A DNA stretch of 64,000 nucleotides from Serripes groenlandicus (GCA_031761405.1 JASEVX010000001.1:114563071-114627070), one strand, 5' to 3'; shown: positions 46,129-57,045, counted from the first letter of the stretch. Numbers and translations: made by a program. The notes: a model not told the origin generated them from the letters alone.

Positions 46129-46461
46129 TTGCTAATTGACTCTAGAACGTGCAGACGTGTATACATAACGTGTGTACACACTGCCATCGTGTGTCCTTTA
46201 AACCTTTGTAAACCAGTCTTATTATCTAGACGCTTTCATATATTTAAACAAGTACAAAATAAAGCGTTTATAATATTGAGATTTACAAGCTTTTCTGGTT
46301 TTTGGTCTCGCGAGCTATTTATAGAACCTTTTGGAATTTCCAGATTTGAGTATCACCAGAGTTGTCGTTATTTGCAAGGCAGAACGCGCAATGATACTCT
46401 GCATAGCGTACCCAAGACGCCCGATGATATTTATTATCTGCCCAAACATGAAGAAAGATAA
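46129..46461 (+). CDS. unidentified open frame of 110 codons, dubious
   Basis: An open frame with no recognised domain. Its last third (peptide ending KTPDDIYYLPKHEER, then TAA) has more even codon composition than its surroundings. An acceptor-like TTATTATCTAG ends at 46229, which could make this a terminal exon. There is no ATG at the frame start (it opens with TTG). No neighbouring exon or polyadenylation context can be tied to it. Chance remains the more likely explanation. Confidence 0.15.
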   Translation: MLIDSRTCRRVYITCVHTAIVCPLNLCKPVLLSRRFHIFKQVQNKAFIILRFTSFSGFWSRELFIEPFGISRFEYHQSCRYLQGRTRNDTLHSVPKTPDDIYYLPKHEER

Positions 46462-46701
46462 TATGTAAATAGTTTAACTCTATTTAGATATTTTCTCGAT
46501 AAATCTCAAATATTAGTACCAATCCGGTATCAAAGTAGCACTAACATTATCATTATTAATCGTGTGCCTGCATCACTGATGGAACTATATATATATATGG
46601 GGTTTAACGGAAGTGAGTAAATTGCCTTTGCAGAAATATCCAACCGATTGTTCAAATACGACTATATAAATTTTTTTTCGTTGTTGTTGTTTTGGTAGCA
46701 C

Positions 46702-46728
46702 TGTGGCGATTGTCAACCAATCGCCACA
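46702..46728. repeat. perfect 11-bp stem hairpin
   Basis: TGTGGCGATTG, TCAAC loop, CAATCGCCACA. Fully paired, GC-richer than its AT-rich surroundings, about 310 bp upstream of the tRNA gene. Function unknown. Confidence 0.85.
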
Positions 46729-47041
46729 AAAAGGCTAATTATTTTGACCAATCATTACTCACAAAAATCTATTTATAGATCAAACGAGTATGAGATTTAA
46801 AATCCTTTTTAGAACAAAGATGCTCAGTTTAAAATAGTTATTTTCTATTGTATTTACAAGAAATTATGGTATATTGAAATATAATTGGCCAGAGAAAGTT
46901 GCAAAGAGTTCTGTCGAGCATAAAACCGTGTATTGATTTATCAGAGTTGCGTAGAATTTATCTCGCTTTAGCAAGTCTACCCTATAGACAGTCGTTATCG
47001 GATATTGGTATAAAATGGTTTTTGCTTAAAGTTTGTTCATA

Positions 47042-47134
47042 GCCCGGTTAGCTCAGTCGGTAGAGCATCAGACTTTTAGGCCTGACAATTTCTCAGACAT
47101 CTGAGGGTCAAGGGTTCGAGTCCCTTATTGGGCG
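47042..47134 (+). tRNA. tRNA-Lys(UUU) with a 20-nt intron
   Basis: All arms fold. The acceptor GCCCGGT pairs with ATTGGGC (two G-T wobbles) and the discriminator is G. The D stem is GCTC/GAGC with an AGTCGGTA loop. The anticodon stem is TCAGA/TCTGA with loop CTTTTA plus A38, giving anticodon TTT (47075-47077). The variable loop is GGGTC, and the T stem is AAGGG/CCCTT with a TTCGAGT loop. The intron 47079-47098 lies between positions 37 and 38, the canonical site for eukaryotic nuclear tRNA introns (established knowledge). Internal A box (TAGCTCAGTCGG) and B box (GGTTCGAGTCC) are intact, and TTTTT at 47139-47143 would terminate Pol III. No SINE tail follows, so this is a tRNA gene, not a SINE head. 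tRNA-Lys genes usually lack introns, so the intron is unusual. It charges lysine for AAA/AAG decoding. Confidence 0.88.
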
Positions 47135-47138
47135 CATA

Positions 47139-47143
47139 TTTTT
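47139..47143 (+). terminator. Pol III T-run terminator of tRNA-Lys
   Basis: TTTTT begins five bases after the discriminator base of the tRNA-Lys gene. Confidence 0.75.
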
Positions 47144-47327
47144 GTCGTTATTTCAATATTTTTTCCGAAGTATTTTGTGTTTAATTTTATATTAAATAGT
47201 TTAAAAGATTTTTTTTTTAATTTTTCATATTATTTATCTTAAAAAACAACGTTAATTGCCTTGGGCTGTGAGTAACTTTTTTCCCCATGACGTTTTCAAC
47301 TTTATATCAATAACGCATGCAATTTCT

Positions 47328-47360
47328 AGGTTCGAGGCATTTGTTGGGCGCATATTTTTG
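47328..47360 (+). pseudogene. tRNA-Lys 3'-end fragment
   Basis: AGGTTCGAGGCATTTGTTGG, then GCGCATATTTTTG, repeats the T arm, acceptor 3' strand and the flanking T-run of 47111-47144, with a few changes. The 5' half is absent. It indicates a DNA-level duplication including 3' flank. Confidence 0.75.
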
Positions 47361-47659
47361 CTGATAATTTTATTCTTTTTGGGAAGCGGGAATTATTTCT
47401 TTAACACATTGATTTTATGTCAGCTTAATTAAGGTATACATAACATAATCCGTTTAGATATCCTTGAAACTTCTTAGTTTCCATATATTTTAATAATAAT
47501 AACATTGATAACGACCGGTTTTTTTTTAAATTAGGCTAAACCTTTGGGTTGTCCCAATCTTCCATGTGGGCCTCAGAGCAAGCAATACATTATATACACA
47601 ATCTTATACAAACACAAGTGATAAAAAATATCTGCTCCAGGTGATATATAATCTAGATG
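47361..47659. other. unassigned stretch
   Basis: AT-rich, nothing recognised. Confidence 0.45.
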
Positions 47660-47715
47660 GTCTTTTTTTTTTCAAAGTCGTTTGCTGCATATTTATTGTA
47701 TGTGGGAAATGGATA
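47660..47715 (-). mobile_element. family A MITE, terminal fragment
   Basis: TTTCAAAGTCGTTTGCTGCA and TTGTATGTGGGAAATGG only. Confidence 0.55.
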
Positions 47716-48101
47716 GCTAGACGACAAACTCATCTTCTTTTATGATTTGTCTGTAGTTTTCTGATCACTTCCCTGATTAACTTAATTAACGAAATAACGT
47801 AATGAACATAATCATGATTGTACAAAAGATCGTAAAATCTATACTCGGTTAACGAGGCGCCATGCCAGATTAAAATCAGACAAATTACGCTGTTCAATAT
47901 CGAAATGAAAGTGACAAATATTTGAGAAGGAAGAATTTTGTTTTTCTAAAACAAAAGATTATATTTGACATTCCCAACCAAGGTTGATTCATTCGGTTAT
48001 TCTCTATCGAGAACGTATTTGTTTGAAGAATGCTATGTACATGTAGTATACAGATGTCCATGTAGATGTAGCTATTTACATTGTATGGAAAATCTAAGTC
48101 T
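47716..48101. other. unassigned stretch
   Basis: Nothing recognised. A compact ATGTACATGTAGTATACA-like alternation lies near 48030. Confidence 0.4.
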
Positions 48102-48456
48102 AAATCTAGTGGCTCCCTTTAGGCACTGTAGGCACGTGCCTACACATTTTTTCTCAAAATGCCCCAAAATGCCCCAAAATGCAGCTGCGGCGATAGACAT
48201 CTGCGTAATGTATCGACCAGATCAGCCTGCGCTGTCCGCGCAGACTGATCCGGCCGACACATTCCGTCTTAGGGGGATAGATGTATAGAGTAGTGATTCC
48301 TGAAACAGAAATACCACAGGAGGCGAAACGTGTCTATCCGGGTAGGCCTGTGTGGCATGCTTAGGCTGATCCGGGTCGGTACTTTACGCAGAGTCCACAC
48401 TGTTCATTTTCTCACGAGACGGCCTACACATTGATTATTGCAAAGCTTCGCCCCTG
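48102..48456 (+). mobile_element. family C element, left terminus decayed
   Basis: From GGCTCCCTTTAGGCACTG onward it matches 21414-21758. ATGCCCCAAA is repeated three times near 48160-48182. The right end is GCTTCGCCCCTG. The first 11 bases no longer match CAGGGGCGTAG. Confidence 0.83.
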
Positions 48457-49017
48457 TCTTTAATTCATACCACTATATATGTAGGCCTATTAAGGAAGGA
48501 AAATTGTCTGAAATGAATGTCTTTATTAAGAAATTATTGCTGTATTACACGAATATCAAAGTATCTAACTAATGATATTATTTCTATAGAGTATTATTAT
48601 ATATAGGCCTATTTATGACAAAATATTCGAAAAATTATAATTGCTGCTTTCTCCCAAATGTGTTCGAACTACAACATGTACAACAGGGCACCATCCCTGT
48701 TATTGGAATAGAATTGTTCATTTACAAAAGTATATGGATTTTCGTCTAATTACAGAAATGCATGGTAATACAATACAATCTAAACACAGCAAAAACAGTT
48801 AATTAATTATAGAAAGGGTTGAAACGGGAAGCAAAAAAATAAAAAGATGAGCACGGTGATAATTTAGTGACAACGAGATAATTAAAGAGGGTTTATCAGT
48901 TTTTAATATTTACCCATTTCAATGCTGAATTTCAAAAATGGACTTAACCAGCATTGCATCAGGAAGAGTTCATGCCCAAGTCTAGGTATGGTCCGAGATA
49001 TAAACAATAATTGAATA
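48457..49017. other. unassigned stretch
   Basis: AT-rich, nothing recognised. Confidence 0.45.
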
Positions 49018-49147
49018 GAGTTGAAAACATGGTGACAAAAGGAGAAATTGCTCGTTTTGAGCAATTTCTTCTATTGTCGCCATGTTTTCAAAAAGCCGTC
49101 TGCTGCAGAGGCCTCAGAAAGCGCCTATATGAGGGGGAAAAGGGTTA
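49018..49147 (+). mobile_element. family A MITE, right half
   Basis: GAGTTGAAAACATGGTGAC, hairpin GAAATTGCTCGTTTTGAGCA, GCCGTCTGCTGCAGAGGC and GAGGGGGAAAAGGGTTAA. The left half is absent. Confidence 0.8.
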
Positions 49148-50312
49148 AAAGGGATCTACTTGACCTTAGAGTAACGCAGCAAACACAGACAACCAATCCT
49201 AATAACCATTGATAATGTCGGATGAAAGTGTCGGTTGTTTGGAAGAAGAAAAAAAAACGTGCCAAAAATATCGTGTTCATTCCGCTAAGGGTCAAAGACT
49301 AATGGCAGTCCAGATTCGACTTGAGTGTTTCGACACATCACTCTAGATTATGGGGATTTATTGGAAAGATTCTCCGTTTGACCCTCTGTTGTAGGTACTC
49401 TAAAATAATCGTCTGACTGATGAGATATTTTTGAGAACCACAGCATTCGTTGTTCTATGGCAACAAGAGATACATTGTGGGAAAGAAGTTGTTTCCCCCT
49501 TCCTTTTCTATAGACCTCAGGAACTTTGACAATAGAGATGAGACGAACTGGTGTATTTGTATTTGACCTATTCATTGATGTTGTAATTATTTACCCACGT
49601 ATAAGACCCACCCCTCAGTATTGTACACACATTACGGGTTTCTCGCCGTAAGCAGAAGGTATGTTAAATCACTAGGGGAAAAGGAGACATTGCACACACA
49701 GCGAGCAATCTCTCATTTTCTTGGACTGTTTTTAATTATTTTTTCAAAATTGCATCAACCATCGAGCGTCCAGATATATTTTGTTTCATGTGATATACGG
49801 TTAACGGTTTAAAAAACATTAAAAGTACACTAACCCCGCACAGACAAAACATTCAAATGTCTCAAAATGAACTTTAAAGGAATTTAATTAACATGCCTTT
49901 TGAAACAAACCGTTTTAAACGGCACCTCAATGAGTATCTGTGTTTAGAAATGAATTATATTTCCAGACACATCTACAACCCAAAATCGAACATGACTTAA
50001 CAAACAAGGATTTGTCAAATCACTGCCGTCAAATGTACCTGCATATAAACAGTATAGTCAATCAGTCCCTGGAAAGACATCCCGACAGCGCCTTCATAGT
50101 TTGTATGTATGCGTGAAGGACTACTTTGTGTTGACCCGGATGTTACTTGAAATGTCACCAAACGAATGGAAATGAAGGCAGACGACACCCGAGGGAAAGT
50201 CGAAATATTTAATTGAACTTTGGCATTTCTGTTAATCCTAGAGCACGACAAAACAGTTAAACACGTGATAAAGCGATTACAAAGTATCGATTGCTTATAT
50301 GCCAATGAAATA
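49148..50312. other. unassigned stretch containing one palindrome relative
   Basis: 49384-49453 (TTGTAGGTACTCTAAAATAA, TCGTCTGACTGATGAGA) is a degraded relative of the palindromes at 28114 and 28293. Open frames at 49348-49575 and 50015-50305 have no recognised domain. Confidence 0.45.
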
Positions 50313-50578
50313 TGAGCCTTTCCTCGAGAAAACCAACATTATGGACTATGCGTACTGTATCGACCCAGATCAGTCTGCGAAGTCCGCGCAGACTAATCCG
50401 GACCGACACATTCTGTCTCAGGGGGATATAGGTATAGAGTAACGATTCTTGAAACAAAAAAAATCCACAAGAGGCGAACATTGTCTGTCCGGGTTAGCCT
50501 GCGCGGCATGCCTAGGCTGATCCGGATCGATACTTTACGCAGAGTCCACACTGTTGGTTTTTCTCGCGGGACGTCTCA
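50313..50578 (+). mobile_element. family B long-TIR element
   Basis: TGAGCCTTTCCTCGAG to TCTCGCGGGACGTCTCA with TA on each side (AATA / TATG). TGCGCGGCATGCCTAGGC in the right half. Confidence 0.87.
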
Positions 50579-50730
50579 TATGTGGATGAGTGTTGAAGGA
50601 AAATAGAATAAACAAGTGAATATGTCATATTTGTCCCTCTGGTGTCAAACGTAGGAAGAAAGAAACTTTCGAGACACCTATATCCCCGGCACAAGAAACT
50701 ATGTCATCGAGTATTGGTATATGTCACTGC

Positions 50731-51274
50731 TTAACCGTTTCCCTCATACGACAATTCTGCAGCAGACGACTTTGAACGTATTTTGTCAGATGGATAACCT
50801 ATGACTAAAAGTGGAAAACATTGTGACAAAAGGAGAAATTGCACGTTCTGTGCAATTTCTTCTTTTGTCACTATGTTTTCAAAACGCCGTCTGCTTTAAC
50901 CCTTTCCCTCATACGACAATTCTGCAGCAGACGACTTTGAACGTATTTTGTCAAAACATAGAAAATCTCCATAATTGAATGGATAACCTATGACCAAAAG
51001 TGGAAAACATTGTGTCAAAAGGAGAAATTGCACGTTTTGTGCAATTTCTTCTTTTGTCACTATGTTTTCAAAAGGCCGTCTTTGTACGTACATATTTTGT
51101 CCAAACATAGAAAATCTCCATAATTAAATGGATAACCTATGACAAAAAGTGGAAAACATTGTGTCAAAAGGAGAAATTGCACGTTTTGTGCAATTTCTTC
51201 TTTTGTCACTATGTTTTAAAAACGCCCTCTGCTGCAGAGGCGTCAAAAAGCGTCTGTATGAGGGAAAGGGTTAA
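50731..51274 (+). mobile_element. trimeric array of family A MITEs
   Basis: Three head-to-tail units sit between the outer TTAA sites. Unit 1 is 50731-50896; it ends at GCCGTCTGC, and unit 2 starts there with a fresh TTTAACCCTTTCCC. Unit 2 ends at GGCCGTCTTTG near 51083, and unit 3 continues from TACATATTTTGTCC with no left terminus. Only unit 3 has the right terminus GAGGGAAAGGGTTAA. All three carry the GCAC/GTGC stem variant. Confidence 0.92.
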
Positions 51275-51400
51275 CACTTTCATACTTACATACGCATATT
51301 GACGTATTTGTACCAGACGACTGCAAAAAAACATTTTGACAAAAGAAGAACTTTTTCATGATGACTTACGCTATAGACTTATCTCTTAAAGACACTATAT
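51275..51400 (-). mobile_element. family A MITE fragment abutting the trimer
   Basis: CACTTTCATACTTACATACG, GACGTATTTGTACCAGACGA and ACATTTTGACAAAAGAAG run directly on from the trimer's TTAA. Confidence 0.55.
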
Positions 51401-51478
51401 ACTTATCTCTTAAAGACAAGAGAGATATCTCTTAAAGACAAGAGAGATATCTCTCAAAGTTAGAAAGATATATATATC
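51385..51478. repeat. short AGAGATATCTCT array
   Basis: CTTATCTCTTAAAGACA and ACAAGAGAGATATCTCTTAA recur several times. The core AGAGATATCTCT is the same palindrome as in the large array at 60560. Confidence 0.8.
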
Positions 51479-51479
51479 A

Positions 51480-52094
51480 CATACATCGAATAAATAATAG
51501 AACGATAGATATTCACAGTTGCACTGACTTGCTTTTTGTTATGCCGTGGTACACTTATAAGGACTCCTTCAATGCTATTAATTTATTGACACAAAATAAT
51601 GTCGGTAACTTCAAAAAATAAAAATTAACGATTCAAGATGAATAGTATGCATTCCTTTAAGTTTACAAATCATGGCATAATTTATTCCTTACTCATCTCC
51701 ATATCTTCATAATCATAACATCATCAATTCTTCATTATGACAGGGATGTAGATAAGGCCCTGATTATGATAGAAAACTATATAGAATGCAATACAACGAG
51801 AATGGTCTTGCTCGAATGTTCATGTTGGCATATTTGAATAGACAGGTTTAGATCAACGTGTGCGTCTGTCCATATTCATAAAAATCGTCACAATATTATG
51901 AAATTAATTTTTATGAAATTTGTACATCGTGATCCGTCTGCTTTGATACACACACTGATCTTGGCCTACACTGTTCGCGATGGCCAGGTTCTATTCCACA
52001 CTTTATACCCTAAAATTCAAATTTAAAGTAACAAAAACAATAGGCTGGTCATCAGTTTTTTCTCACCGTGTTCTTGTATAATGAAGCCAATTAG
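51480..52094. other. unassigned stretch
   Basis: AT-rich, nothing recognised. Confidence 0.45.
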
Positions 52095-52275
52095 ATTGAT
52101 TGATGGATAAGTTGACTAAATTTGGGTAAACGTCGTTTTCAACAATTTCTCATTCATATCACGACTGCAGATTCACATACCCGTATGTTGTATGGCTCTC
52201 TCAATACATAACTCAGCATTACAGACTTTCCAAACAACTGGCTGCTTTTAAACATAGACTGTGCAGCCAAAAGGC
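52095..52275 (-). mobile_element. type 2 SINE, 3' part only
   Basis: GTAAACGTCGTTTTCAACAA, TCATATCACGACTGCAG and AAACAACTGGCTGCTTTTAA match the tail half of 38218-38522. Confidence 0.72.
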
Positions 52276-52424
52276 AATTAGAACTACATTTGTAACTTAA
52301 CAAAAAAGACCGAAACAAGTAAGAAAAACATTGTTGAAGTTGACCATCTAGACACATTTTGTTTGCTTATCAATTGACAAACGAAATGTTGTCAAATACC
52401 TTAGTCTGTATTAATCAAGGAATT

Positions 52425-52641
52425 TACACTTCCCCGCATACGACAAATCGTTATCAGATGATTTTAAAAGCATCTAGACAAAAGTGGTGCGGGAAATGCA
52501 CAATTATTGAAAAGAGTTGAAAGCATTTTGGCAAAGTAAGAAATTGCTCTTCATCGGCACTTCCTCCTTTCTCAACAATAATGTCAAAAGTTGTCTACTT
52601 CAGATGCACCGGACTGCGTCCACAAAAGGGAAAGGGGTTAA
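52425..52641 (+). mobile_element. family A MITE, degraded
   Basis: TACACTTCCCCGCATACGAC, AGATGATTTTAAAAGCATC, then TTGTCTACTTCAGATGC and GGGAAAGGGGTTAA. Confidence 0.7.
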
Positions 52642-52837
52642 CTTTTAAATGTGTCTTGACCTCATTTCTACGACGGCGTCATCGAATAAGAATGGGGTAG
52701 GCACAGGTATGCTATATGTGTACCATCTCACGCGAAAGGGGGCGTGACTATTACGTACCGGTATGCCTGAAGTTAAGATTCACCACTGTCTTCAAGCCAT
52801 CTATTCGCGAATTTGCAACGACTTATTTTGACAGTTT

Positions 52838-53126
52838 TGATTGGTTGATGTTTAACGTCGTTTTCAACAATGTTCCAGTCATATCACGGCAGCCACTTCG
52901 CTTACATGTAGCAAATTGTTTTCTGACTTTCTCACACCAGCACTTCACACAACAACCTTTCCAAGCAACTGGCTTCCTTTCAACATTAACTGTTAGCCCT
53001 TTGATGAAGACGGGTCCCATCCCAATGTCGATAAGAAGATTTTCTGAGCTGGGGTTCACAATCCCTGAATTGACTGCCCGTGTTGCTACCATCTCATATT
53101 CTAATCAATTCATCTAACGGGGCCTT
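52838..53126 (-). mobile_element. type 2 SINE, near full length, degraded
   Basis: GATTGGTTGATGTTTAACGT, TCATATCACGGCAGCC, TTTCTCACACCAGCACTTC, AAGCAACTGGCTTCC and GGGGTTCACAATCCCTGAAT align along 38218-38522 in the same orientation. The open frame that spans it on the plus strand is a by-product. Confidence 0.78.
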
Positions 53127-53129
53127 GGC

Positions 53130-53845
53130 AAGTGAAGGTCTTGTCAAACACCTGACATATCGCTAACAAGGATAACATTGCATTTACATGTAACTGAGAA
53201 CTACTAATATTTACTGACATTTTATAAATGACGGGGTCGCCTTTTTAGAAGGAAAACTTTCCAATCCGTTTATATATGCTAATAAGGAAATTTACCTGGT
53301 ATTTGTCACTAAAAATCTCAAGGACCCTTAAGACGGCGATAACCTGACGGTCGTACAAGCGCCCTTTATCTCAATATAAATCGTATTTACTGATACGATA
53401 ATTCGTTAAAACACTACACTGTGCTTTAAATCAAACTATTTGTTGAAACAGCAGAAGTATAATATCGTTTGGATATATTGTTTAAAATACATGTGTATTG
53501 CTCTTTCGTTGCAATACAAAGTCTACTACACGTTCGTTGATTATCTCTTTATTCCCACGTCGTCGGCCGCTATCTTTAATTTTGACATACTTATGTTTGT
53601 AACGTTAAGCGTTAACTAAATAGCAATTTCCGGTGATCCGTTTGTTGTATAGATACAGCAGGTATTGGCCGTAAATGTACAGCGCGCTGAAAGGAAATGA
53701 CATATTAACTTATTGGATAAATTAAAATAGCGCTTTCTTTATATATCCGACTCCTATAAATTGAATTAAATATTCTTTAAAAGGACCAAATGTTTGGTTA
53801 CATATCTTCAATACAGAACTAGCAACACAATTTGATAAGACTTAT
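53130..53845. other. unassigned stretch
   Basis: Nothing recognised. Confidence 0.45.
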
Positions 53846-54048
53846 GTTGACCCATTTACAGACGACGTTTGAGTAGAATGTGGCAAATTGAGAAATTACT
53901 CATAATGAGAAATTTCTCCATTTTCCACAATGTTTGCGACTCTACTCAAATACTAATAACCTCATTTAAAGTGATTTTTATTTTGTTTGTTAGCTTCAGT
54001 GTTTTCCAATTCGTCTATTGTAGATGTATTGTATATGGGAAAGGTTAT
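53846..54048 (-). mobile_element. family A MITE with a diverged hairpin
   Basis: CAGACGACGTTTGAG, then GTGGCAAATTGAGAAATTAC and AATTTCTCCATTTTCCACAA around CTCATAATGAG, then AATTCGTCTATTGTAG and GTATATGGGAAAGG. TTAA ends lost. Confidence 0.65.
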
Positions 54049-54049
54049 T

Positions 54050-54710
54050 TCATCCCGTTTTGATATAATTTAAAGACACATTAGCATGCACATATTAAGG
54101 CTACACTTCCATCATTTGCAAAAAGGTAATATAGACATGAACAGATAGCGAAGATTCGGACGTACATGTACGTCTTTCACAGAGTCGCCTGAGTGCACAC
54201 TGTTCCATATTCGCTTATGACATTTGAACTTTTTTTCACCTTTTTTTTTTACCTGTAAATACCTTTTATCTACATAGTGAAGCCTTATCAACGCCTGGTA
54301 CTAAGCTATTCCATATGGTAATATACCTTTTAACAGAGTAAATATAACAGAGTTAGCGAGGGGATAATATGATAGAATGGAAAGCATTCATCCCTCGTAA
54401 ATAGGGATTTAATGTATTTGTATAGCTAGATACGCAGTGATTAGCGAAGTCGCATCGTTATTTGACCTTTCAGTGTCAAATCATTTCAATAACTTGCCAT
54501 GTAATCGTTTACCTTATTTAATATTGTTTACAGTCGTCTGATTTGAAAACATTTGATGATATTTTGAGTTTTTACAATATTGTGTAAAAGGGACAGATCT
54601 CTTTCAAAAGTCTTCTATTGATTAGTCGATATGTTTTAACAGAATCATGCATGAAGTAGTGCGAAAATGATAAATTTGATCAAAAATTATGTTTTTTTTT
54701 TAAACATTTC
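54050..54710. other. unassigned stretch
   Basis: Only a GTCGTCTGATTTGAAAACAT trace of family A near 54533; otherwise nothing recognised. Confidence 0.4.
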
Positions 54711-54711
54711 T

Positions 54712-54920
54712 TCCTCGCCACGGTGTTGTAGTGTGGATCGTCCAACTCGTGTGCGGGAGGTTGCGGGGACGACTCCCGGCCGGGTCATATCAAATACTTA
54801 AACAATGGTAATAATGTATAACGAGTATGTCTTACGAGTATGCCTCTCTGGTGTTAGATTATTCGGACCAGTAGTACTGGTTAATTACCAAAGAAACGCC
54901 GTGATATATCTGAAATAATG
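54712..54920 (+). mobile_element. type 1 SINE, near full length
   Basis: CCACGGTGTTGTAGTGTGG (A box), GGACGACTCCCGGCCGGGTC (B box, degraded), TTCGGACCAGTAGTACTGGT and AACGCCGTGATATATCTGAA. Confidence 0.78.
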
Positions 54921-55116
54921 TTTACACATGAAAATGTCAATAAACTTTAAGACATATTCCCTTAATATATCAATTAATAGTCTTGAATACTTTATTAGTT
55001 GACACGTCAAGGCTTGGCTTAATACGGATCTCTGCGTATCGGTATTTCGTGTTGTACTGGGGTTTTACATAGGCCGTCGTAAAAGCCGTTCGCGGGCATG
55101 CATGCATTTTCGGTAC

Positions 55117-55337
55117 GTAACCCTTTCCCTCATATAGACGCTTTCTGACGCCTCTGCATTTTTGAAAACATAGTGACAAAAGAAGAAATTGCTCAAAACG
55201 AGCAATTTCTCCTTTTGCCACAATGTTTTCCACTTTTAGTCATAGGTTATCCATTCAATTATAGAGATTTTCTATTTCTTGACAACATATGTTCAAAGTC
55301 GTCTGCTGCAGAATTGTAGTATGAGGGAAAGGGTTAA
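55117..55337 (-). mobile_element. family A MITE
   Basis: GTAACCCTTTCCCTCATATA to GAGGGAAAGGGTTAA. Full hairpin GAAATTGCTCAAAACGAGCA. The CAGCAGACGGC block is deleted after GCCTCTGC. The left TTAA is now GTAA. Confidence 0.9.
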
Positions 55338-55790
55338 TGTACATGCAAGAATTATTACGGGCGATTAAGACCTACTTTCTTTGTAAAAGAGCCGCATGTC
55401 AAGCCCCACAATGACGTGATAAATATCGTGATATAAATTGGCAAATCGGTCAATGAGTAAAACACGGATAGGAAACATGATTCATGTATATAGAATTCAT
55501 TCCAACTCATGGTATTATGTTCGGCACATTTCGATCTCTATGATAGTTAATGACAATTGTTATCATTGTTTTCACAAATAAAAGTTTCAAACAGATCCAC
55601 CTGTTTAAACAGCGGCTGGCTTTACTTAACGGTCAACTAATTCGTGCCTGACCACATAAAAGGATGTCCATGACCTGATTTTTGACAAAAAGCTGACCAC
55701 ACTGACGTAAGCATTTAACCCTTCACCGACAGCTCTGTCAGCATGTTTTGTATTTCGTAAAGGAAATTCGGTTTTACCATTCCCCACATG

Positions 55791-56020
55791 TTAACCCTTT
55801 CCCTCATATAGACGCTTTCTGACGCCTCTGCAGCAGATGGCTTTTTGAAAACATAGTGACAAAAGAAGAAATTGCACAAAACGTGCAATTTCTCCTTTTG
55901 CCACAATGTTTTCCACTTTTTGTCACAGGCAATCCATTCAATTATGGAGATTTTCTATGTTTTGACAAAATACGTTCAAAGTCGTCTGCTGCAGAATTGT
56001 CGAATGAGGGCAAGGGTTAA
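55791..56020 (-). mobile_element. family A TTAA MITE, GCAC/GTGC variant
   Basis: Complete 230-bp copy, TTAACCCTTTCCCTCATATA to GAGGGCAAGGGTTAA. Hairpin tip GCACAAAACGTGC. Confidence 0.94.
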
Positions 56021-56189
56021 CGCACTTTGTCCAACATAATCAGCTGAAGATTCTTGTAAACGTTCTGGCACAAGGAACACCCCTCCCCCGTATAAGTTAT
56101 CCGTGTTTTACAAAGCACTATACACTAATATTACCTTCTTTGAAAGAGGTTTTCGAGTTTTGTCAGTTGCGTATGAATGTAGCAAAAGG

Positions 56190-56416
56190 AATGTTCCCTC
56201 ATACGACAATTCTGCAGTAGACGACTTTGAACCTATTTTGTCAAAAAATAGAAAATCTCTATAATTGAATGGATAACCTATGACTAAAAGTGGAAAACAT
56301 TGTGGCAAAAGAAGAAATTGCTCGTTCTGAGGAATTTCTTCTTTTGTCACTAATGTTTTCAAAAAGCCATCTGCTGCAGAGGCGTCAGAAAGCGTCTATA
56401 TGAGGGAAAGGGTTAA
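56190..56416 (+). mobile_element. family A MITE, left TTAACCC lost
   Basis: GTTCCCTCATACGACAATTC to GAGGGAAAGGGTTAA. Hairpin GAAATTGCTCGTTCTGAGGA has one mispair. Confidence 0.88.
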
Positions 56417-56699
56417 CACATATTTCCATTAGTACGTTGTCTTTGTTACAGTTGCCGGCAAACGTGTCTATTATAAATATAAAATGAAACCAATTTAGTA
56501 CAGCATGTACCAAGTCCATTTACATTATCGAAACTAGAAAAAAAGAGATCTTCCAATTGAAAAGGTGATAATATCCCTGATGCGTTTTTCAAAGCAGATG
56601 ACCATAATAAAGTATATATCAGGTAAACAGTTTAACACACTATACGTTTGAGCCGGGACGGACGGAATGGGTACTACTGGTATGAACGTGTTGTCTCAA

Positions 56700-56930
56700 C
56701 AATGACCCTTAAACACAACACATCTGCAGCATACGACTTTGAAAACATCTGGGTAAAAATATATGGAAGATCTCTCTGAATGAAAGTATAACTAGTTTGT
56801 AGAGTTGAAAACATTGTCACAAACGGAGAAACTGCTTATTAAGAGCAATTTCTCCTTTTGTGTCAATATCTTTAATAGCCTCACCCACAGCAAATGCGTG
56901 AACATGTATGTATAGGTGGGAAAGGGTTAA
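56700..56930 (+). mobile_element. family A MITE
   Basis: ATGACCCTTAAACACAACAC, ATCTGCAGCATACGACTTTG, hairpin around GCTTATTAAGAGC, then GTGGGAAAGGGTTAA. Confidence 0.78.
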
Positions 56931-57040
56931 CTCTCTCCCACATGCACTTTGATGCATGTGGTGCTATCACATCCTAAACACATAATGAGTAATTTCTCCA
57001 TTAATTTTAACGATTTTAAATTAACTCAATAATAGAAATA
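56927..57040 (-). mobile_element. family A MITE fragment sharing TTAA with the preceding copy
   Basis: TTAACTCTCTCCCACATGCA, TTTGATGCATGTGG and ATGAGTAATTTCTCC, broken before a family B copy. Confidence 0.5.
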
Positions 57041-57045
57041 TCATA

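Noticed and set aside
50015..50305. 96-codon minus-strand frame
   Set aside because: No domain, splice context or homology recognised; length is within what chance gives in a 64-kb window.
50731..51274. Regularly repeated blocks that could suggest a CRISPR-like array
   Set aside because: The units are whole MITEs with transposon ends; there are no short unique spacers, and the genome is eukaryotic.
52716..53117. 133-codon open frame
   Set aside because: It mostly covers a degraded type 2 SINE on the opposite strand.
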